From Takakia lepidozioides (lineage: Eukaryota; Streptophyta; Takakiopsida; Takakiales; Takakiaceae), in NCBI GenBank assembly GCA_030704615.1, contig CM060734.1, positions 14,200,001 through 14,264,000 on the forward strand: 64,000 bases of DNA, given 5' to 3'. Position 1 is the stretch's first letter; each line of letters begins with the position of its first letter. The notes under the pieces were generated by a model that saw nothing but the letters and a program-made list of their open reading frames with translations, did no database searches and had not been told where the DNA came from. The position numbers and the translations under genes are program-made. Below, in pieces: positions 10,350 to 19,968 of the stretch.

Positions 10350-11356
10350 TCAATTTTGCATCCTGATCTTTACTGGAACTGTGAAACAAGGTACAGGGTC
10401 TGGAGGTAGAAAAAGACCTTTTTTTTTTGAGGAATTTGGGGTGTCCAGCCGCATGGTCCCTACTGTTACTGGACATCTTCGTTTTCCGACCTCCTCGTAT
10501 CGAACACTTGAGTTGTGCCCCGAGCTTTGAATCTTCTCTTGTTGGGGCAGTTTAATGCTATGTGATCTTCTTCTCCGCAATAGAGACATAATCCATTCGA
10601 GCGTCGTCTTTGTTTTTCTTGTGGCGTCAATGGCTTGAATCAAACAACATCAATCTGCATATGACCATTACCGGATGTCTGATGGATCGTTGTGTTTGGT
10701 GCCGTAGTAGCAGCGGCATGGTGCGTCGTCGACCATCCAGATCGCTTCTCTTGACGTCTTTCAAACAAACGATTATCGCATGCAATGACTTGGGTGATGA
10801 ATTCGCTCAGTGTACTCACGTTTGACATTGTCAGCAACAAATCTTTTACATCATTTTTTAGGCCACATCAAAACTGACTAATGAGGCTTTTCTCATTCTA
10901 GTCGAAGTTGCACGCAAGTTGTCGAAATTTGGCAGCATAAACGGAAGCTGGACGTGCTCCTTGTCGAAGATTTTGCAACTTTGTCTCTGCAACTCTCTCT
11001 CTATCATTCTCTCCAAACGTTGTAGTGAACTCGGACATGAACGCTTCAAAATTGTATAGTAAATGCGAATTTTTCTCTAATAGCGGTGCAAACCAAGATA
11101 AGGCAGTGCCCGATAGAAGGGTGCCCACGAATCCCACTTGAATACATTCATCAGGGTAGCGTTGTGGATGTAGTCGTATGAACAATCGTATTTGTTGAAC
11201 AAAACCGCGAAATCTTGATCTCGTCCCATCAAATTTCTCGGGCATGCTGACTTTTGGTTCCCTTGTAATTTGTTGAAGATTTGGAGGAACCATTGCAGTA
11301 GGATTTGTTGTAGTAGGGACTCGTAAGGTTGAAGATCCATTATTCGACTTCTTCAA
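10350..11356 (-). pseudogene. Gypsy A gag with CCHC zinc knuckle
   Basis: The frame 10898-11356 reads KVSMPEKFDGTR, FRGFVQQIRLFIRLHP, VGFVGTLLSGTALSWFAPLL and FNFEAFMSEFTTTFG, the usual order of a Ty3/gypsy capsid domain (F.G....F...., then L..GxAxxWF...). About 300 bp downstream, minus strand 10543-10592, a CCHC knuckle reads CLYCGEEDHIALNC. Stops and a frame change separate capsid from nucleocapsid, so the gene is broken. Gag forms the particle and binds RNA. The frame lies directly upstream of the protease, as in a Gag-Pol order. Confidence 0.75.
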
Positions 11357-11544
11357 CTCTGAAATTTGTTATTGCAAATTGTTGAGAGCGTTGTCAAGAT
11401 CTTGAGACTAATCAGCTTGTAGTTGGGCAGTAAAGGCACAAAGTTCTTGCATCTGGAGCTAAAGACTCTGCAATGTGGCGACCATTTCCGCAAATGTACC
11501 TTCCAGCTTAACTAACTAAGGAACAAACTTGAGTCTCGCCAAAC
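11357..11544 (-). promoter_or_regulatory. Gypsy A leader and primer-binding site, interrupted by MULE-B
   Basis: This is the short leader between gag and the 5' LTR. On the minus strand, the sequence following the 5' LTR should read GTTTGGCGAGACTCAAG; TGGCGAGACTC starts with the TGG expected of a tRNA primer site. The site is split: the plus-strand text TCGCCAAAC occurs at 11536-11544 and again at 27731-27739, directly beside the LTR, because MULE-B inserted here. Confidence 0.6.
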
Positions 11545-12153
11545 GCAATGGCGTGAGCGTTGCGCGTGAGCGCGCGAGCGTACGCTCACGCAGGAGTGAC
11601 GTGGCGTGAGCCTGCACCCACGCTGACGTGGCGTGAGCGTCATGTCAGCATGCTGATGTGGCGGCAAATGATGACGTGACACTGTCCGTCATCTGCCACG
11701 TCAGCATTAACATGCGTCGCCTATAACCGAGGATGGTCATATGACCGTGGAATTAATGCAGGGAATCTTGCCTAAATAAAATCAAGACTACCATGAGGCC
11801 TACAATTGTAGCATCCAACATTGTGCAATTACAAATGCTTGTTTCACTTTTACAATTACGAGGACGAGAAAATATCCTCACAAAGTGTGCGCCATAGAGG
11901 CTGCCACGGGAAGACCTTCCTCCCTCCTCAAATAACAATGAGAGTTAGGATCATCTTCAAAAGATGATTGTAGTGCATAGCGACAGCAAGACATGTAGAC
12001 TTCGAACGGTGCAATGACAAATGTGCTTTTAAAAGTTGCCACTCAGAGCTCACTCCGTATAGTTGGAGGCCATATCATTGCACCGCCGACGAATTGATGT
12101 GAATTACACATTTCAAATCATGGTCGTCCACATACCACATTGCATAGTTGATG
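11545..12153. repeat. MULE-B left terminus and transposase 3' region
   Basis: The first 150 bp carry at least five GCGTGAGC or GCTCACGC blocks and GTGACGTGGCGTGAGC; the same words occur, partly in opposite orientation, in the right terminus (27600-27730). Such repeated subterminal words are commonly transposase binding sites. After about 11720 the sequence is ordinary AT-richer non-coding DNA downstream of the transposase stop. Confidence 0.6.
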
Positions 12154-12840
12154 CTACCCATGTGTTGTATCCTGCTGCAATAGAGTATCGACCTCGTTGA
12201 AACTCATAGTGGCCTGGTGAATGAAGTTGTCACGTTTGGGATCGCAAACCATCCTCTTCAAAAATATGAAATACAAATGTTTGCAGGGTATGAATTTACC
12301 TTTCTTGCCCAAACTGGTTGATAGCATATTCACAAAATCAGGACATGTGCAATTGGGGAAATTGGAAACCGTGATGTTGTAGGTCCTGTCATGAACAGCA
12401 GATGTGGAAGTGATGATTGTGAATACCCGACCATATCCTGGATCGGGTACTTCCGTGGTGCTTCCAACACGAGCTTGGAGCATTCTTGCGGACTCCACTT
12501 TGCCAAAGTGTTCAGCAGTTGGAGGGAAACGCGGAACGAGCTTTCCATCTCGTTTGGTTGGCCACAAGTCAGGATTTGCCGGGGGGACCCGGGAGGACGC
12601 AAAAGTAGTAGCACATGCATGGAGTTCGGGTTGTCTTGCAAGGGAAAAGCCTGCCTCCTCCAGCATTTCAATCTCCTGAAATCTGAGATGTGTTCCCACC
12701 TTCACAGGCCAAACGGTTGGAGGAGATGGCTTCATCACTATGGAAGGACGCACAGTTCCATGCACACATCTGGCACAATCATCTGCGCAGAACCAGAACT
12801 TGTGGTTCTTGGCTCCTGGTTGACCGTATGGACGCATCAA
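12154..12840 (-). CDS. SWIM zinc-finger region of MULE-B transposase
   Basis: The frame continues C-terminally from the 905-residue transposase frame, from which it differs in phase: the first ends with a stop at 12908-12910, while this frame is open upstream to about 12905 or beyond. The change may be a frameshift or an unseen splice. Residues 175-215 form the SWIM finger: CTCPDF then CKHLYFIFLKRM. Upstream, HKFWFCADDCARCVHG holds a second cysteine cluster (CxxxCxxC) that may bind metal. SWIM fingers in MULE transposases act in DNA or protein binding. The start at 12840 is a TTG read as Met by convention; the protein most likely has no separate start. Confidence 0.7.
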   Translation of the reverse strand: MMRPYGQPGAKNHKFWFCADDCARCVHGTVRPSIVMKPSPPTVWPVKVGTHLRFQEIEMLEEAGFSLARQPELHACATTFASSRVPPANPDLWPTKRDGKLVPRFPPTAEHFGKVESARMLQARVGSTTEVPDPGYGRVFTIITSTSAVHDRTYNITVSNFPNCTCPDFVNMLSTSLGKKGKFIPCKHLYFIFLKRMVCDPKRDNFIHQATMSFNEVDTLLQQDTTHG

Positions 12841-12907
12841 ACCCGTGAAAGTCGGAGCAAGAGTTCGGGCACCACCTCTGGATATAGATGAAGTGCACTT
12901 CTCGAAA

Positions 12908-15625
12908 TTAGTCCCTGATCGCTGTACATTTCACACGAGACCCTACACTTGTGCGTTCTATGTGCCAAACGTGGTCGGGGCATGCGGACTCAAGCACATC
13001 AAGGGGGTTGTTTCTCTCCTGCACCATTTCAGTGGCACTGTTTGATGCTGGAGCTTGCCGTCGTGTTGGAGGTTCCTCCACAATGGAGGTTCCGGACATG
13101 GAGCTGTCATGCAGGGGAACATGAGGCTTCGAGAAGTTATCACGGTCTGCCCTGTGCAAATCAAAATCCGAACCAGGTGGAGTGTTCAATTTCCTCTTAC
13201 AGGAGCCAAATCTCTCATCCCCTTCAAGATGTGGAACTCTAGAAACAAGTGGCGTTCCCTGGGCATACATGCTCACCACCCGTGCTATCTTGATTGGATC
13301 CCCAGATCTGTTTGCAGCACGCAACATCAACTCCCATTTGTCCGGACCCTTGCCACCAACCCCACCTCGCAAGAAATCACGGTATCGGGTTTGTTGTTGC
13401 AAGGCACGTATCAAATCATCTGTTGTTGCCACATACAAATCCCGACCTCGTTTCCCAGACTGCTGCAACCGTGCGTTGTGCACAGTTTCTGCCAAATTGC
13501 AAGATGACATGTCCGCCATTTCCTCAATGGACATGTTCTGCAAAGTGGAGAACCACACTTCAAAACAGTGAACAGAAAACAACATAAAGAAAGCGAGGAC
13601 ACAATAAAATGGAAAGTAAATATATGAATAAAGCAAGAAATATAAACCTCGTACCACTGGCATGGCTGCTCCCCACTGTCTATACCGGAAGTGCCAAAAC
13701 GCCAGCCAATCTTCCAATGCTCTCATACTCTCAAGTGATGCAGCTCCAGAAGAGAACCACCAGGCACGAATTGTCTGGAACAAAGTGTCAGCCTCCTTCA
13801 TTGTTCTAGCATCTTTGTACTCTTTGCACAATTTACGGTGCTGAGTCTGCATCTCTGGTTTGATGTCCGACTTTGTATGTCTTTCCAGAGATTGTGTCCA
13901 ATGGAATAGACATGTACGCTCTCTTCCTCGCATTGGCACTTTTGGGTCGCCCGATCCGAAGACAATACGAACAGCATTGAAATTTGCTTGAGCACTATCC
14001 GCCATGAAACCTGCAAAATTTGGAGATGGCAGCCCATGGCAGCCCATGACACGTATCAGGGAATTCCACATGAGCTTCTGGGATTCCGTATCCTCGGATT
14101 GCATGTCACAAACTGCAATTGTCATAACTCGTTGGTACACTGGATCGTAGACATGACAAGCCATTGTCGTCCAATCCTTCACTCGTTTCACATGATCAAA
14201 CATAAGAAAACAGTTCTGCAAGTCCCCAGTCTTCTGCATCCGCTTCACGAGGCTAACCCCACTGCCCTCCCGAATAGTCGACATTTTGAAAAGAAAAACT
14301 TTGATGGCACCTTGACTTGGGAATACATTGTCCTGGATGTAATCGTACTTGCTCACTCGTTTCAACTCCAAAATGTTGTCTATGTAGCCTCTGATACCAG
14401 AGCCCATTCTTAATGCATTGATCTGATGTCGAATGTTAGGTGAACTCAAAGTGGAGAAATGATCCATGACCAGGTCCAATGCTGCACCGTCAAGTTTAGT
14501 CCCCACAGAATCCCCTTCACTCAAAATATGGCTTTCCAAGAAGGACTTGCTTGCGCCAAGAGCAATTGCAGATGTTGTTGTGGATGGGTTTTTCCCGAAC
14601 TCCTGTTTAATCAACCTCGATACTGTCTCAACACTGTCCCTGTAATCCCCCTTCGAGACAGGATGGTTATGGAATCCAAAATGCACACAAGCTCTTGTCA
14701 TTGTTTCCAAACGGTGGACAACATAGTACATTCTTGCTCCGCAGAGCGCCAAGCAGGATGGCACAAGTTTGCAGAATTTGCAGACGAAAGTGTTTACCGG
14801 TGGTGGGGCAGTCCCAGGCTGAAATGGATTTTCCGCCAGACCCTCCCATTCGCTTTGATTATGAACCCCAGACTGAAGAAAGTGTCTGCAATTCAAATTA
14901 TCACACCTAAGGTGTCCATTGCAAACTGTTCTCCTGAAAACAAGCTTGTCATCATTCTGAATATTGGATGTTTTTGTTCTGCACCACGGGTGCCCGTCGT
15001 GTTTCTTATCCATTCCATGCATCATGATTGTTACACCTCCAACTCGCGGAGGAGGAGGCAGCTCGAATAGGATATCGCCATCAAAAGTCTCTGGCAAGAA
15101 CTTCACAGGCACCTGCTTGAAAGATTCCCAATCAATTCCTCGCAACTCACTTTTGAATCCAGCCATTCCTCCCATCGCCCGTAATTTTGGAATGACACTA
15201 CAAATCTCTTCTTCATCAGCTTCTCCAACCACAGTAGGAAGGACTGGATTTGGAATTTCACTTATGTTATCATCGGACGAATCCGAAAGCTCAACGATTG
15301 GAGTGGATGACGTCTGTTCTTTTTTCACCACCACCTCCCTCTTGTCTTCAACGACCAAAGCAGCAGTCCCGGGCGTCACATATGACCCAAGGGACTTTCG
15401 CCGAGGCTCTCCAAGTACTCTGTATCGACTAGGGCGCACTCTCCACTGGCTGACATGAGCCGTCTCATCACGGTTTTGGAAAGAGTATTTCAACAACTTC
15501 CCTTTCAAATCGTACACCTCTTTCTCCAAAAAGATGGAGCCATTCTGAAGCTGAAAACGGGTAGCCAAGACATGTTCCAGAACAATTGCAAATCCATTGT
15601 CAAGGACTTCCTGGGAGAACGACAC
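12908..15625 (-). CDS. MULE-type DDE transposase
   Basis: The frame is 905 residues. The N-terminal third has acidic, serine-rich linkers and a cysteine-rich block (CNGHLRCDNLNCRHFL, then CKFCKLVPSCLALCG) that looks like a zinc-binding DNA-recognition domain. The middle carries the Mutator/MULE RNase H-like fold: FLMFDHV (first Asp), FAGFMADSAQANFNAV (second Asp), CLFHWTQSLERH (the conserved Cys/His), and a helical stretch with Glu before DWLAFWHFRY. An in-frame stretch of 39 hydrophobic codons (13538-13654) has GTACG...TTTGCAG borders and is probably an intron. It is divergent from the ParB/methyltransferase gene, with 5' ends overlapping near 15586-15625, so a shared promoter region is likely. 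Confidence 0.75.
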   Translation of the reverse strand: MSFSQEVLDNGFAIVLEHVLATRFQLQNGSIFLEKEVYDLKGKLLKYSFQNRDETAHVSQWRVRPSRYRVLGEPRRKSLGSYVTPGTAALVVEDKREVVVKKEQTSSTPIVELSDSSDDNISEIPNPVLPTVVGEADEEEICSVIPKLRAMGGMAGFKSELRGIDWESFKQVPVKFLPETFDGDILFELPPPPRVGGVTIMMHGMDKKHDGHPWCRTKTSNIQNDDKLVFRRTVCNGHLRCDNLNCRHFLQSGVHNQSEWEGLAENPFQPGTAPPPVNTFVCKFCKLVPSCLALCGARMYYVVHRLETMTRACVHFGFHNHPVSKGDYRDSVETVSRLIKQEFGKNPSTTTSAIALGASKSFLESHILSEGDSVGTKLDGAALDLVMDHFSTLSSPNIRHQINALRMGSGIRGYIDNILELKRVSKYDYIQDNVFPSQGAIKVFLFKMSTIREGSGVSLVKRMQKTGDLQNCFLMFDHVKRVKDWTTMACHVYDPVYQRVMTIAVCDMQSEDTESQKLMWNSLIRVMGCHGLPSPNFAGFMADSAQANFNAVRIVFGSGDPKVPMRGRERTCLFHWTQSLERHTKSDIKPEMQTQHRKLCKEYKDARTMKEADTLFQTIRAWWFSSGAASLESMRALEDWLAFWHFRYRQWGAAMPVVRGLYFLLYSYIYFPFYCVLAFFMLFSVHCFEVWFSTLQNMSIEEMADMSSCNLAETVHNARLQQSGKRGRDLYVATTDDLIRALQQQTRYRDFLRGGVGGKGPDKWELMLRAANRSGDPIKIARVVSMYAQGTPLVSRVPHLEGDERFGSCKRKLNTPPGSDFDLHRADRDNFSKPHVPLHDSSMSGTSIVEEPPTRRQAPASNSATEMVQERNNPLDVLESACPDHVWHIERTSVGSRVKCTAIRD
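13538..13654 (-). other. Probable 117-bp in-frame intron in the transposase
   Basis: On the minus strand the segment begins GTACGAGG at 13654 and ends TTTGCAG at 13538. It is AT-rich and encodes an odd hydrophobic run (LYFLLYSYIYFPFYCVLAFF) unlike the rest of the transposase. Its length is divisible by three with no stop, so it hides in the open frame. Splicing would join ...AAMPV to NMSIEEMADM. Confidence 0.65.
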
Positions 15626-17422
15626 TGGTTTGTCGTCACATTACTCAGTCAGATTTGAATGGCATCGTGCAGAAAACTTTGAGGTCCAAGCCTACAGGAT
15701 CAGAGGGGAAAGGATCTGGAGATGGGGACGAGTCTGGAAAAAGCTCAGAGAATAACGATGAAGCAGATGAATCTGAAGTGCACTACCTTGACAAGGTGAA
15801 AGAACTCATGTCATTCCAGAAGGTAAACTCTCAGGAGGTTATAAGGGACATGCTCGTATCTGGAGGGCGTCGCGACATCCCTCTGTGCCGGATGATATCT
15901 ATGCCTATTGTGCGTCCACCTCTTTCCCATGACATAACAAAATTGGAGAGTGATTTCGTGCATGGATACAGACTTGGTGCACAAGTTTTTTATGTGTCAC
16001 TGACGGATATAAATGGGAAAAGCACATTAGTGTCTCCAGAGATCAGTGATACCTGGGATGAGTGCTGGAAAGATGCCAATGAGGAGTTCGAGCTGGGCCT
16101 CATGATGGGAAAGAACACCCAGCAATTCTGCAACCACATGTTCTACGTCTGGGACGGCAACCACCGATTGCTGGCATGGATGGGATACATCCAGAAACAC
16201 CATGCGAAAGACAAAGACAAGCATGTTGCTATGGAGGCAATGGTTTTGGATCCAGGAAACGACATCGCTAGGCTTCTTTTAACTATGCACGACGTGAACA
16301 AGTAAGTCATCCTAGAGATTTCATTCCCTCTGTAGTGTCTTGTTAATCCCAAAAAAATAGTGTTAAGGAATGCAATGTTTCCAATGTTTTTGCAGATCGA
16401 CAGAGAAATCGCATGTGACAACAAGCTTGGTCCACACACTATTCCGAATTCAAAGGATTGGTCTAATGAAGCTGGATGATTTTCGGACAGTACTCCCCCC
16501 CAATATAATCAAGAAGTGCGAAACGGGAAGAGCTGCAGGCACTTAGTATTCTTTGACTCGAGAGGCGTTTCTGGAGTACATGTATGCGGTAAGCCCGAGT
16601 CTGTACTCAGTTTACTTTTCGAATACATGTTTGTAGTCCCTTCGGTGCTAATCACTATTTGCATCAATGCAGCAAGAACTGGCAGAGGCAGCTGAGAAGG
16701 GAAAATCCGAATATTACCGCACTACACCAGAGGAACTAAGGACATCAAAGGGTGTGGAAGCAGCAATAAAAAAAGAGTTTGAAATGCGAAGAACCAAATT
16801 GATGTCCGCCTTCGGAAAGTAGCTTAGAATAGTAGATCCTGGACCCGGTTCTGAGTTCCTTCAGCAGATCAAATCTCACTATGACAAGCATGTGCATCCG
16901 GAGATGCAGCAGGAGAAATTGCACCGGGTGGCCATATCCATGGTCGACCCACAAACAAAAATAAGGTGGTTGGAGATATGGAACTCAGATCAGACAGTAA
17001 AGGACTTGAATCAGTTCCCAAAGAGCACCATACAGCCTGGCACAAAGGTGGAAGGAATCAATGATTTGGTGTTTGATAACTGGCTCCACAAGGCTACATT
17101 TTGGAGTCAGGTGTGTATTCAAATAAGCCATTTTCTTTTCTTCAATTATGTGATGAGTATCTTACTTGCAATACTGACAAATATACAATTTGCAGCTCGA
17201 AAAGCGCACCGTCATTGTGCTGGATCAGACTTTGAAGGACTTGAACATTTCAATTGTTTCCCCTTCCCAAATGTCATTGGAGGCATACATAAGGAAGTGG
17301 AGAGGTCTCACCTGGAGATACTGTTTTTTCCGGGAGTTCTCCAAAGATGGTAACATTTTACGGTCCAACGACTTTGACAGTCAGGTTGGAGGAGAGTGGG
17401 CCATGATGCGAGTTGTGTACAG
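15586..17422 (+). pseudogene. ParB-like N-terminal part of transposon-borne ParB/methyltransferase gene
   Basis: Four exons fit one reading frame with GT-AG borders: 15586-16301, 16396-16588, 16673-17110 and 17196-17422. The first has a disordered acidic/lysine N terminus, then a ParB/sulfiredoxin-like domain: IPLCRMISMPIVRPPL, later FYVWDGNHRLLAWMGYIQ (ParB box II is typically DGxHRLxAA). ParB-type folds bind DNA or act as NTPases or nucleases and are often fused to bacterial DNA methylases. The following exons are helical and charged. TAG stops at 16544-16546 and 16820-16822 interrupt an otherwise open frame; both fit CAG to TAG change. No good ATG is visible after the overlap with the divergent transposase; an acceptor at about 15650 or the ATG at 15586 are the options. 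Confidence 0.6.
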
Positions 17423-18397
17423 GTGCAATATCATACTGGAAACTCTACTGCACTTTTTGGGAAATAATTTGGCTTAATAAGGATTGTAATCATAGATCCA
17501 AATTGAATGTCGTTGACGACATTCACTTCTTTGTCTGAGTCATTCTTAAGCGAGAATTTGAATTCACCTGGATTAGGAGCTTAGGGTGTAATTATAGTGT
17601 CCCTGATTAGAATTGATAATGTCCCTGAATGGCGTTGACGACATTCACATCCAGAGTTGTTGAGAGGTCCTCAGAGTTATGTAAGTTTTTGTAATGTCCA
17701 TAGAGTTTACAGTGAGGGTTCCTCACTTCAGTTTGTTGAATGTCAATGTAGACATTTAGTTGTTTTGCATTGCTTTTGCCTCTTGCGAGAAATCTTGAGG
17801 CTTGATTAGCTGTGTTATCAGAGATCCAAAGTGAATGTCGTTGACGACATTCACTTCTATGTCGGTGTCATTCACCAGCGACAATTTGAATTTACATGGA
17901 TTGGGAGCTAAGGGTGTATTAATTGGTTCCTTGTTCATAATTTTGTGAACGGCGTTGACGCCATTCACATCCAGTGTTATTATGAGGTCCTCAGTGTTAT
18001 GTTCGTTATGAATGTCCATTGAGTTTTTGGGGAGGGTTCGTTACTTGAGTTTCTGATTTCCATCCAATGATTTTGCTTCTTTTGAGAAATCAATAGGCTT
18101 GATTAGCAGTGTATTCACAAATCCAAAGTGAATGTCGTTGACGACATTCACTTCTATGTCTGTGTCATTCCAAAGCGAGAGTTTGCATTCACATGGATTA
18201 GAGTGTATTCACAGTATCATTGAATGGAATGTTTTGAATGGCGTTGACGACATTCACATCCGGAGCTGTCGCGTGGTCCTGAAAGGTCCTTGGAGCAGTT
18301 CTCAGAGCCATTTCATTCCATGTTTTTTTCATTTTGTGCTACTTACATCTTTCTCACTTCGCGCTTTGGTGGGTTGGGATTTATCTCCTGTTTAACA
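17423..18397 (+). repeat. Intron with three tandem ~300-bp units carrying 20-bp palindromes
   Basis: The intron (GTGCAA...TTTAACAG) contains the palindrome GAATGTCGTTGACGACATTC at 17505-17524, 17833-17852 and 18130-18149, each followed 106-122 bp later by a variant: GAATGGCGTTGACGACATTC (17627, 18236) or GAACGGCGTTGACGCCATTC (17947). The last variant keeps pairing through compensating changes. Surrounding text (ATCCAAAGTGAATG, GTCCTCAGAGTTATG) repeats with the same period of about 300-330 bp. Confidence 0.85.
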
Positions 18398-19183
18398 GGT
18401 ACACAAAATATGTGCTTATGGAAGGAAATCACCTGAGCGGTATTCCAGACTATCTTGACATGTGGTCGGACCCTGCAAACGATCCAACCATGTATACTGC
18501 AGGGATATTGAAGGACTGGAGTCCTTCTCACTTCAGAGATTGTGGCTGGTACCTTGACTGCCCACCGGAGCACACGACCTTTCAAGAACAACATATGAAA
18601 TATTTGAACAATAATGCTGAGATGCTGGCGCCTCTAACTGACGATTTTCAATGTTCTCTGTAGCTCCACTCTAGAAGAATATGTCATGATCGACACCGAT
18701 CATCACCGATTCGTGATAAAAATGATTGTTTTGTGCCTGAGTTCTGAATAGCCGATGTACACACTTCCACTATAGATTGTGTTTACCACACTAACCTGCT
18801 ATCTTTGGCAGACGAGGCTGTTTGAGACAACTACTGGAGTTGGGTGTTCGGGTTCTATAATAATTTCCTCTCTGATGCAGGGACACTTTTGTTTTTTCAG
18901 TCATGTGACAAAGATACTCGTCGGGCATTGGCAACATATCTGAAGTCTTCAGGGTTTGAAGTTTTGCGCACATGGAATTGTGTGAACAGCCTCTACCTTG
19001 TGAAAGGGGGTTTCCCTGGTCAGCTGGTATGCCGTCTCCCTTCTGCTTGTGCTTTCATGATGATTTTCAATGTTCTCTGCAGCTCCACTCTAGAAGAATC
19101 TGTCATGATCGACACCAATCATCACCGATTCGTGATAAAAATGATTGTTTTGTGCCTGAGTTGTGAATAGCCGATGTACACAC
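18398..19183 (+). pseudogene. Methyltransferase middle part, rearranged
   Basis: An exon from 18398 (phase 2 join to 17422) gives YTKYVLMEGNHLSGIP through HFRDCGWYLDCPPEH. At about 18639 the gene is interrupted by a copy of downstream sequence (18639-18826 repeats 19058-19183 plus 26055-26117). From 18827 a methyltransferase exon resumes, NNFLSDAGTLLFFQSCDKD, RRALATYLKSSGFEVLRTW, NCVNSLYLV, ending with a donor at 19026; the next exon starts at 19083. This matches the second half of a Rossmann methyltransferase (motifs VI-VIII). The exons with the lysine-rich linker and motif IV, seen at 45143-45979, are missing here, so this copy cannot be active. Confidence 0.6.
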
Positions 19184-19912
19184 TGTCGCGGCCCTTTGCC
19201 TTGAGGGCAAGGGGGTCGGGACACATGAGGGGTTGCCCCTGTGGTGGGGGCAGCGGCAGCGATAGGTATGGGGGGCTGAAGCACCCTTGAGTGCCCAAGG
19301 CACCCAAGGAGGCAGAGGCGCTCACTAGGTGGAGCCCCGCACACCGGGTTGCGGTGGGGCTGGCTCCACAAGGGGTGGTGGTAGCTTAGCGGGACTTAGT
19401 GGGGGTGGCATAGGACTCACCATGGGGGCGGAGACCTCGTGGTGGGAGTCGTGGGGAGTCTTGGGACTCATCACGGTCCATAGGGGCCGTAGTGAGTGGG
19501 CCAAGACTCACCGCGACTCATCATCGGGAGTCGAGGGTTTTCGTGGCGGTTCGCCATAAAATGGCATGGCTGGTTGTGAAACCCCCGCGGACAGCTACAA
19601 AAGTATATATAAGGGGAGTAGTGACCCCGAGAATGGTGCAAGCCCGTTGGTGACCAAAAACTAGTGAGTAAGCGAGCGAGCCGGAAAGCGACCAAAGAGT
19701 GGGGAGCTGTTCCGGACTGCCATCTACCAAAGGGAATTCTCCTAGTCCCAAATAGGTGGAGGGTTTAGTGGGAAGCAAAGGGGGACCGTTATGTCCCGGT
19801 GAGCAGCCGAAGCTCCAAGTTGGCCCGGGCGGCCAGGTTGGGAGTTAGGCGCGCGCATCAAAGCGAGTAACTATGACTTGAAGGGGAGCTTATCGAAGTG
19901 AGGTGCGTGACA
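19184..19912 (+). repeat. Gypsy C 5' LTR
   Basis: TGTCGCGG...GCGTGACA, with TG...CA ends. A TATA-like TATATATAAGGGG occurs at about 19602-19614, a likely promoter; transcription would start about 30 bp downstream. Confidence 0.95.
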
Positions 19913-19914
19913 CT

Positions 19915-19926
19915 TGGTATCAGAGC
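19915..19926 (+). promoter_or_regulatory. Gypsy C primer-binding site (initiator Met tRNA)
   Basis: TGGTATCAGAGC lies two bases after the 5' LTR. This is the standard plant primer site complementary to the 3' end of initiator methionine tRNA, used to start minus-strand cDNA. Confidence 0.9.
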
Positions 19927-19968
19927 TTAGAGTTCAGTACGCGATCGTCCTTGGGATTGGCCTCATCA

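Noticed and set aside
16544-16822. TAG codons as reassigned sense codons (Gln), as in some green algae
   Set aside because: TGA stops also occur at Arg and Trp positions of neighbouring elements, and the intact frames in the window end normally; decay by C-to-T change explains all of them.
15586-17422. Recent bacterial gene transfer of a ParB/methylase gene
   Set aside because: The gene has several GT-AG introns and dispersed copies, so it has long been eukaryotic; ultimate bacterial or phage origin is possible but not shown here.
17505-18255. Regular palindromic repeats as a CRISPR array
   Set aside because: Spacers are 85-200 bp and themselves repeated, repeats vary, and the context is a eukaryotic intron in a transposon.
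19090-19371. Minus-strand ORFs over the gypsy C LTRs (also 25158-25508)
   Set aside because: They occur identically in both LTRs and have no domain; antisense shadows of GC-rich LTR sequence.
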